Of a stretch of DNA of 64,000 nt, positions 57,401-64,000 are shown piece after piece. Origin of the DNA: Paracentrotus lividus (Eukaryota; Echinodermata; Echinoidea; Camarodonta; Echinidae); NCBI GenBank assembly GCA_940671915.1, contig CALNVZ010003435.1:18369600-18433599 (forward strand), written 5' to 3'. The position numbers and the translations under genes were made by a program. The notes below the pieces were generated by a model, which was not told the origin of the DNA, did not search any database, and saw only the letters and a program-made list of their open reading frames with translations. How positions within the stretch are numbered: the first letter of the stretch is position 1; every line of letters begins with the position of its first letter.

Positions 57401-59809
57401 AATGCACTTGTAATACCTGAAAGATAATAAGACAATATTTGTTCCGCATTTGATCTGCAAATACAATGATCAAATCCAACTGAACTAAATAAGCCTATAC
57501 AAGTATCTTGCCACTTCACTTTTCATCATTCTCTGTTATTCCTTTTTACCTTTTCAATTAACCGTATCATAACAGAATAAATAAATTAACACCCTCTGCT
57601 ATATATGTTACCATATATTGCTTAAATAATTTGCCTATATAATTATAATATGTTATACTGTTTAATCTAAATTTTAAATTAGTTTGTACCACCCTTACAT
57701 AATAATTCGAATTTGTAACATTGATCATGACATATGTGTAGCCTATATCTTGACAAGTACTATTTCGACATGTCAACATCATGAATTTACTTATACTCTA
57801 TAATACTACTTTAAGAACATTTTGTTATATTATCCGAGTCCTCATATGACTATTGATGTTCTATGATCTAAATTCTTGTAAACTTGTTACTATGCTTTAT
57901 CAGCTATTTTTGTGTTTGTTTTGGTTTCGTTTGTATCTGTTTAATTATTACCTCTGTATTTCCTGAATGAACAAATAATGAGTGAAAGGAGTGGACTACA
58001 TTAAGCAAATTAGAAATAACCAAATAACACTATTGAGTGTTTACCTGTTGGTGTGACTATTTTAGCATAGACTGCCCATGTAAGAGTGACTGGTTTGATG
58101 GAGGTACAGGCTTGCAGTAGACTTCGTATTATAAGAGCTATCACAAACTTCACTGCAAGGTGTATGATGGTGATTGTCAAAGGAAATTTGAAATCCTAAA
58201 TGAGAGAGAGAGAGAGTGTGTGTGAAATAAATATTAATTTTTGAAAAATTCAAATATAAATGTCAAGCATTAAATGGAAAAGCAGAATTAAAGCGAACTA
58301 CTTACTTCCAAAAACTTGTGCGACAGAGGTTGAATCAAACAAAATTATATATTGGTCTGATCATAAAAACAAACTACAGAAAGTTTCAAAGTGAATGGAA
58401 GTTAGGGTATTCAATATCTTACAGTGAAAACAAACAAGGCTAGGTATACAGTGTGAACAATCAAGTTTATCGCTGCTCTGTCGTAAACCTCCGTAAACAG
58501 GATGACAGCACGCTGAGTACGGGGGCTTCATAACACAAAATACGCTGCACAATCAGCCGCGTCGAAAGCATGCAGTTTGAAAAGCATTATGGTAACAGGT
58601 TTCAAAATTTCATATGAAATAAAAGTGAATTATTTATAACCATGTTGGCAAAGTCAGCTAAATAAAAAAAATACTATTCGAATCTCATTCAATGTTAATA
58701 GATCCCTTTAAAAATATAACTTACATGGAATAGCCATTTATTGTAGAAAGTAAGGCAGTAACTTACATGGAATAGCCATTTATCGTAGAAGGTGAGGCAG
58801 TAACTTACATGGATAAGCCATTTATTGTAGAACGTGAGGCTGATTGAGTATAAATAACTTACATGGAATAGCCATTTATTGTACAAGGTGAGCCGGTAAC
58901 TTACATGGAATAGCCATTTATTGTACAAGGTGAGCCAGTAACTTACATGGAATAGCCATTTATTGTACAAGGCGAGCCGGTAACTTACATGGAATAGCCA
59001 TTTATTGTACAAGGCGAGCCGGTAACTTACATGGAATAGCCATTTATTGTACAAGGCGAGCCGGTAACTTACATGGAATAGCCATTTATTGTACAAGGTG
59101 AGCCAGTAACTTACATGGAATAGCCATTTATTGTAGAAAGTAAGGCTGATGGAGAATGTATAGTAGAACAGCACAAGAGCAATGACCTTCATTCCAATTA
59201 GAACAACCTGCATCCATTTTGATTTCACTAGCTTTGGTGGAGATACCTGCAGTATTAACAAATAAGAAAACAAACAGTTAATCACATATGAAATCTCTTG
59301 ATTAACCCTTTAAGCACTGGTTAAATGAATGGTTGTGAGAGTTTAATGCATAGCTTAGGTACTAGGACACCATATCGGGCCTTAAATTTTGATATTTTTA
59401 GGGCAAGGCCACTTTTTCATAGGGCATATTTTTATAATACAGCACAAATAGGAAAAATAAAAAAGGGCACAAGAATTCTCCAAGGCCAATAAGAGAGGCT
59501 TCAAGGCCCTTCAACAGGGCATCCAGGGCCATGGCCTTCGATGGTCTCTGGTTAATTTAAGCCCTCCCATATGCCATTTCTAACAAAACTTTATAGGGGG
59601 AGGATTTTAATATCGTTGAATGGCTACTTCCCTTCATCTCGCCTCTTAATTTCTACTTTCCTCGACTCTCTCAAGAGTCCTTTTCAAGAATAACCACATG
59701 GATGACATTGAATCGTAAACCTCATCAAAAGTAATGTGTAGCTTACCTTGTAGAGGGTACTATTGACCCTCCTCTCCCATGCATTGGGAGTCTTTCTTGG
59801 TCCGACCAT
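51359..59809 (-). CDS. SLC35C2: Solute carrier family 35 member C2-type nucleotide-sugar transporter, complete
   Basis: Exons: 59809-59747, 59246-59115, 58195-58045, 57416-57280, 56518-56350, 55053-54970, 54429-54254, 53953-53827, 51471-51359. All GT/AG, phases consistent, 1152 nt, 383 residues plus stop. About ten hydrophobic spans of the EamA/TPT drug-metabolite-transporter fold. Diagnostic strings: [116 protein letters not shown] and the acidic C-terminus [13 protein letters not shown]35C2 is a Golgi protein linked in mammals to GDP-fucose supply and Notch fucosylation. Length and spacing equal the vertebrate protein when the first exon 2 donor is used. Starts at [20 protein letters not shown], the first in-frame Met. 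Confidence 0.95.
51592..52082 (-). repeat. Decayed duplicates of SLC35C2 exon 9 and its acceptor
   Basis: Besides the real exon (51393-51505 with flank), similar segments lie at 51592-51700, 51705-51822 and 52018-52082. Each keeps a core like GAAGAACCTACAATCATCAAAAT (acceptor side) and CACTGCTATCATCTAGAA (exon side), with increasing decay. None keeps the full reading frame. Confidence 0.75.
52451..52481. other. Perfect 13-bp hairpin
   Basis: AGGGGCTCCAAAT and ATTTGGAGCCCCT around a five-T loop, in SLC35C2 intron 8. It may be the centre of a decayed foldback element. Confidence 0.6.
52823..53050. mobile_element. Possible MITE with CAAAGTCTATGGGA ends
   Basis: CAAAGTCTATGGGA (52823) and TCCCATAGACTTTG (53008) are inverted, followed by GTTCTAATAATTTTGGCCAC, which looks like a transposon border. 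Borders uncertain. Confidence 0.4.
53325..53520. repeat. Dispersed repeat D, copy 2
   Basis: Same order of blocks as 38415-38610: TGTGGTTTAACTATGG, TTACACGTTTACTGGAT, GTACCAACAATTCTGATAA. In SLC35C2 intron 8. Confidence 0.7.
53827..58195 (-). CDS. SLC35C2: SLC35C2 exons 3-8: membrane domain
   Basis: Exon 3 [20 protein letters not shown]...; exon 4 [20 protein letters not shown]...FGLQKP; exon 5 [20 protein letters not shown]...; exon 6 [20 protein letters not shown]...; exon 7 [20 protein letters not shown]...; exon 8 [20 protein letters not shown]...ALKALETK. For exon 5 the TTATTACAG acceptor at 56519-56520 is preferred over a second AG 12 bases later, because it restores the vertebrate spacing exactly. 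Each exon carries one to two hydrophobic spans. Confidence 0.94.
55467..56146. mobile_element. Inverted-repeat element with CAGGGAATAATTTT ends
   Basis: CAGGGAATAATTTT on the left and AAAATTATTCCCTG on the right. Both are followed inward by GCATAGCAA / GCATCGCAA-type blocks. CAGGG ends recall hAT elements, but I could not see the expected 8-bp target duplication. 680 bp, noncoding. SLC35C2 intron 5. Confidence 0.65.
56590..56980. mobile_element. GCGCTTAATACGG-type retroposon fragment
   Basis: TTTATAAGGCGCTTAATACG and TCTAATAAGCGCTCCATCTT match the dispersed TATATAGCGC family. The remainder reads TTGAGTGATCTAGG... without recognisable coding. SLC35C2 intron 4. Confidence 0.4.
57005..57075 (+). 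repeat. Degenerate telomere-like repeats
   Basis: GGGTTAGGGTTCGG, AGGTTAGGGTTAGG and TTTAGGGTAGGG within 70 bases. TTAGGG is the telomeric repeat of most animals. An interstitial tract in SLC35C2 intron 4. Confidence 0.7.
58292..58707 (-). mobile_element. TTAA-flanked MITE, family T1 copy 2
   Basis: TTAA at 58288-58291 and 58708-58711. On the minus strand it reads AGGGATCTATTAACATTGAA TGAGATTC and ends TTTTTGGAAGTAAGTAGTTC GCT, paralleling the copy at 24.74 kb (AGGGATGCAGTAACATTGAA ... TTTTTGGAAGTTACTAAATC). It touches the end of the 42-bp array. Confidence 0.75.
58715..59160 (-). repeat. 42-bp array of SLC35C2 exon 2 end plus 5' splice site (10 copies)
   Basis: The ACTTAC complement of the donor begins at 58719, 58761, 58803, 58857, 58899, 58941, 58983, 59025, 59067 and 59109: eight spacings of 42 and one of 54. 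The minus-strand unit encodes [14 protein letters not shown] with small variants ([43 protein letters not shown]). Each copy keeps CAT followed by GTAAGT. The frame of exon 2 stays open through all ten and ends only at 58695. Because all spacings are multiples of three, use of any donor joins exon 3 in frame and adds 14 residues per extra unit. Confidence 0.96.
59115..59809 (-). CDS. SLC35C2: SLC35C2 exons 1-2: N-terminus and first membrane span
   Basis: Exon 1 has 21 codons and a GTAAGC donor. Exon 2 has 44 codons, [20 protein letters not shown] then [24 protein letters not shown], ending at a perfect GTAAGT donor (59114-59109). The end of exon 2 is the first unit of the 42-bp array. Confidence 0.93.
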
Positions 59810-60590
59810 TGCAGTATGAGGAACCAGCCAGGTCAAAGTCTAGTCTTTTACTCTGGGAATATGGAGAGAAATAAAGAGAAGAAGCTGTCAAAGCAAACTT
59901 ATGGCAATTTAAATGCTGAAGAAAATATCATTTATATCCCTATTCTTCTCCCAGAAAAAGGAAAGGATGTTGGGGGCCCTCTCCGAAACTGCCCTGCTAA
60001 AATCATCCGAAAGAAGGATGGGACTGGGAGTCTGAGAGCCACAAAACCATGAAAATCAACCATCAAACCAACCTGAAATATAAATTCATTCACTCATGTG
60101 AAAAAAGCAAGATTTATTTCGAGAATATCTGCCTCCCATCCTGATCGTAGATCTTGTCTCAAATCTAACACAACTCACTCATAGCACAATAATTCAGTAT
60201 GGTCGAGGAACCTTATTCCATGCAGAAGATTTGTCCACACACCCTCTAATGCAGGCTTGAAAAGTCGAGATAACAAAAACTTTATCTAAAATATCACAAA
60301 ATCTTTTGGTTCTTGTATTTCTATTCATAAAATCATTAAGAATAGAACTACACTATATCGGGACAGGAAAATTTACATTGATGTGTGTGGAATAATGAAC
60401 CATTTAGTTAGGTGTTACAACAAAATTGACATGGTAATGATTGCGTAATCGACTGTCTCCAGCTTTGTTGTTGTTGCGGTGCACCCAACAACAACATACA
60501 TTCACCAATTATTTCTGTCCTAGTTTTCTTTATGAATGTTCCTCAGAGTGACTAGAGGGAAAACATTGATTAAAATATTGAATTAATTAA
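59810..60590. other. Upstream of SLC35C2
   Basis: Probable 5'UTR and promoter area. No TATA box or acceptor is clear enough to place the transcription start. A plus-strand ORF at 59816-60052 shows no family resemblance. Confidence 0.4.
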
Positions 60591-62910
60591 CAAAGTGCTT
60601 GGATCACCAAACAACTCCCCATACAACTCACGCATGACGCAGAGCTCGCTAATGTGTAGAAATGGTCTTCTAACAAAGATCGAGGAGGCCAACAAACACA
60701 GTGACAAGTTGTTCTACACCCTAGTCAAAGGCAAGAGATCAAACCCAGGTGTTCAACAGCTTAACCTTGGGGATGACAACTACTCGGGCGCCAACATCAT
60801 CCAAGGCTGGACGAGGCACTTCCAAGATTTGTCTACACATTCCGAATACATCGTGGAAGTTGAACGCAAGACAACCAACCTTGATGTCCAAGGAGACCCT
60901 GCCTTGGAACACTTCTTCACCTCAAAGGAGCTGGACACTGCCATCTCGTCTTTGAAACTTGGAAAAGCATGTGGACTAGATAACATCTCACCAGAACACT
61001 TGCTGTTCACCAGCTGCAGTACCAGAGTACTCATGCTCGTCCTTTTGAACTGGATGGTTCAGTGGAAGCACATTCCAGTCAGCCTTAAGGAAGGACTTGT
61101 GATCCCAATACACAAAGGTGCAGGCAAGGACCCATCAATACCAGGGAACTACAGGGGCATCACTCTCACACCAGTTCTAGGCAAAGTGCTGGAGCTACTC
61201 ATCAAGCCCAAGCTCGTTCGACACCTGCAAGATCATCATATTCCTGACCCACTACAGTTTGGATTTCAAGAAGGAAGATCCTGCGTGCTAACAGGAAAAG
61301 CCCTGGACATAGTGATAGAACTCTGCAAGATCTCCAAACATCCACTATTCATTGCAATGCTAGATGCCCAGAAAGCATTTGACAGAGTGTGGCAAGAGGG
61401 ACTCCTCACAAAGATCGAATCATCGCATCTGTCCTCTGGCCTGCTTCATACCATTGCAGAGTTCTACAACAACTGCTCTAGCAAGGTGTTATGGGAGCAA
61501 ACAGTTGGACCACCCTTCCGCGTCCTGCAAGGGGTAAGGCAAGGTGGTGTTCTGTCTCCCACACTCTACACTCTCTACGTAGACGACCTCATCAAGCTTC
61601 TGAGGGAGCAACAGCTAGGATGCATGTTTAAGAATCTCTACGTAGGCGTTCTTGTTTTTGCTGATGACATTGCTCTCTTGAGTAATGACCCTGCAGAGCT
61701 TCAAGAGATGCTGAGTGCCACCTACCAATACACTCTTGAATGGAGATACAAGATCAATCCCACAAAGAGCGCCATCATTGCGATGATCACCAACCATCCA
61801 ATGAGCAACTACATGTGGCACATAGGTGGTGAGCCTATCAACGTGGTCTCTTCACACAAGCACCTAGGCATCAATAGGACTTGTGATCCTCGATATGACC
61901 ATGCAGCAGATGCCATCACCAGGGGATACAGGGCTTTCTATGCCCTAGTAGGAACGTCTCTGTTCATCACAAGGGTCATGCCACATGTTGCTGCTAAGCT
62001 GTGGACAGCTTTCTGTGTACCCAGGATGCTCTTTGGGTGCTCTAGCATGCCACTGACGCGAGCAATGTTGAACCGCCTCGACAAAGCCCAGATCCATCTA
62101 TTCAAACGGATGCTGGGGCTTCCAACATCTGCAGCAGATGAGGCAGTCTACCTGCTCACAGACTTTATACCTACGAGTCTCATGATCCTGCAAGAGAACC
62201 TCCTGCTCCTTGGACAGATCCTGAACATCGACAGAGCGAGAGTTGAGTACAGGCTGCTCCTCCATGGCACTGGTGCCAATGCCACCTCCATCCAGCAGTG
62301 GCGATCGGCTCTGAGACAACTCAATCTTCCATCCTTAGAAGAGCTCTTGGCAGCACCGGTGAGCTACAAGGTATGGAAAAGTATGGTTCAGTCTGCTGTT
62401 TTGGAAGCCTCTGATTCTCGACAGAAGGATGCCCTCACCAGCAAGGCCTCGCTATCCTTGTGGACCAGAAGGCCGAAACCCAAGGCTAAAGATCTGTATC
62501 CTGGACACTTATCCAATTCAAGCTTAAGGCCAGCTATCATCTTCAGAGCCCAGCTTTCATGCCAGGTGTATCTAACGCAAGCTAGACTATCCAGGATCGG
62601 CAAGGCACCTGATGACGGTTGTCGCCTGTGTCACACAGGGCAGGAAGACGTCAAGCACCTTGTTGCAACATGCCCTGAACTGCTGTCTGTGCGTGAAGAC
62701 CTGATTCGACACCTCAAAGACAACAACAACACCAAGCACCTTGTTCAGCATTTCAAATCAGCCCCTGAGCTGTTTGTAGAGTCTGTCCTGTTTCTCCCTC
62801 CGGAATCAATAAACAACAGCACAAAAGCTCAGCTACATACTCTTTTGCTCTATTTTATACGCAACCTTCACACAACCCGACTCAAACTCCTAAATAATAA
62901 CGAATAATCT
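60574..62910 (+). mobile_element. LINE reverse-transcriptase ORF, 5'-truncated but open for about 770 codons
   Basis: The reading frame is open from 60574; homology begins near 60595 (a GTG, not a true start). No endonuclease domain, so the copy is 5'-truncated. Linker: ANKHSDKLFYTLVKGKRSNP. RT blocks: SLKLGKACGLDNISPEHLL, PGNYRGITLTPVLGKVLELL, PLFIAMLDAQKAFDRVW (catalytic Asp), VLQGVRQGGVLSPTLYTLYV, LVFADDIALLS (catalytic FADD), HKHLGINRT and a thumb. A C-terminal zinc knuckle CRLCHTGQEDVKHLVATCP lies near residues 668-690. The frame ends TAA at 62905-62907. Its intactness suggests recent insertion. It is opposite in orientation to SLC35C2 and upstream of it. The clade is not assigned; R1/I/ingi-like groups share the C-terminal CCHC. 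Confidence 0.92.
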
Positions 62911-63470
62911 ATCAGCCCCAGTCTATACCGGAACTACAACTCAATGCTACATTTCGGCAGTGCCGACGATCTCCGATCTGAGCGGAGGAAGGATACAAGA
63001 GAGAGAGAATGGTCACTCATACGAACTAGGTGAAGAAGAACTTCTGAAGTGCATTGACCGTAACTGAACAACGCGATTCAGCTGTTCCCAAAAGACCGCT
63101 TTTATCGTGCGCGCTGTCAATCGTAACCAAACTGGACCCATTTCCCAAGAAAAACTGCAAGACTCGACTTCACAAAACGTGTGGCGGAAAGCCACTCTTT
63201 CAATACTTTTTAGAATAAATTAAAGTCTTTTTATAAAGAAGAGAAATATAAATAGGAACTTCAACGAAACCAACTGTCGATCTCCGTCAGTTGAAATAAA
63301 ACGTATGAAAAATGAGGACTTCCCAAAAAAATAAATGATGAGTCTAAACTTTATTGTGACTATTTTTCATTAGAAGGCACAATGGTAGTGTATTTATATG
63401 CTAACGTGATCATTCGAGCATCGTGCATATTTGTTAAAGTCCTAGACCGGACCGACAAATGAAATAGCCA
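62908..63470. other. LINE 3' flank and intergenic
   Basis: Probable LINE 3'UTR to about 63030 (it includes GGATACAAGAGAGAGAGAAT). After it a CpG-containing stretch (TCGTGCGCGCTGTCAATCG at 63105) could belong to a promoter, but no gene can be tied to it. Confidence 0.4.
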
Positions 63471-64000
63471 AAAACGAAAGCTGATATGCTATATAATACA
63501 ACAATTCCAAATTAAGGCGTTTTTATTGTCCATCTAGAAAGTATTTAATTAAAAAGATGACCGAACCTCAACCAGGCCACCCCTCCCGAATACTTGTAAA
63601 ATTACCCCTAATTTAAAAGTGCGAGTGATGACGTCAAAAAATGTTAATGGAATGCTACAGCAGTCCTGCGGCTAGGCATGATTGCGTTTCGCCTTTAGAA
63701 AACACGTTTGTATTGCTATGTCAGGACAATAGACGCCCTGTGAGCTAGAATTCTATTGTTATGAAATGAAAGGGCAAAGTCAATCATGCCTGGCCACAGG
63801 ACTGCTGTAGCATTCCATTAACATTTTTTGACGTCATCACTCGCACTTTTAAATTAGGGGTAATTTTACAAGTATTCGGGAGGGGTGGCCTGGTTGAGGT
63901 TCGGTCATCTTTTTAATTAAATACTTTCTAGATGGAAAATAAAAACACCTTAATTTGGAATTGTTGTATTATAGATCTATAGCATATTAGCTTTCGTTTT
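63471..64000. mobile_element. Giant palindromic MITE, cut by the right edge
   Basis: AAAACGAAAGC at 63471 is mirrored by GCTTTCGTTTT at 63990-64000. Arms of about 200 bases are nearly perfect: CTAGAAAGTATTTAATTAAA, CCTCAACCAGGCCACCCCTC, GTGATGACGTCAAAAAATGT and CAGCAGTCCTG all recur inverted. Spacer of about 120 bases, centre near 63733. Each arm carries a TGACGTCA octamer. The outer end may lie beyond the window. No coding region. Confidence 0.92.

Noticed and set aside
59816..60052. 78-codon plus-strand ORF upstream of SLC35C2
   Set aside because: No homology, Lys-rich low-complexity, antisense to the likely 5'UTR.

Overview
The window looks like intron-rich animal nuclear DNA, most likely from an echinoderm such as a sea urchin. 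That is an inference. It rests on three widely spaced multi-exon genes that resemble deuterostome orthologues, long AT-rich introns, many short inverted-repeat DNA transposons, tRNA-derived SINEs and LINE tails, and a degenerate TTAGGG-like tract. There are no operons or bacterial features. All three host genes lie on the minus strand. They were reconstructed by reading exons with GT/AG borders and matching phases; by-eye family comparison is the only homology evidence.

Layout. (1) About 0.5-6.7 kb: the 5' end of a sterol C5-desaturase gene (SC5D; two coding exons, the rest lies off the left edge), with a foldback element, a decayed LINE and a possible CRE-bearing promoter at 6.6-6.7 kb. (2) 6.7-15.4 kb: repeats, including a GGTGGTGGAGCTAGG minisatellite at 13.6-14.7 kb. 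(3) 15.4-32.4 kb: a SPIRE actin nucleator gene of 14 exons (KIND, four WH2 motifs, Spir-box, FYVE-like zinc finger). Its introns are full of MITEs and hold a histone H3 pseudogene fragment. (4) 32.4-51.3 kb: no convincing host gene. This stretch has a 3 kb GGCGCC-rich composite element and a 6.8 kb element with matching ends that carries a broken C2H2 zinc-finger gene. (5) 51.3-59.8 kb: a complete nine-exon SLC35C2-type nucleotide-sugar transporter gene. (6) 60.6-62.9 kb: a plus-strand 5'-truncated LINE with a long open reverse-transcriptase ORF. (7) 63.47 kb to the right edge: a near-perfect giant palindrome.

The most striking observation is that both fully covered host genes carry a tandem array of their own exon end plus 5' splice site. 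In SLC35C2 a 42-bp unit is present ten times. All ten GTAAGT donors are intact, all spacings are multiples of three, and the frame is open throughout. In SPIRE a 106-bp unit carrying the fourth WH2 motif and its donor is present eleven times, five copies with the same in-frame stop. The last SLC35C2 exon also has decayed upstream duplicates. These splice-site minisatellites could generate isoforms with variable repeat number or truncated isoforms, and they are the best candidate for something undescribed here.
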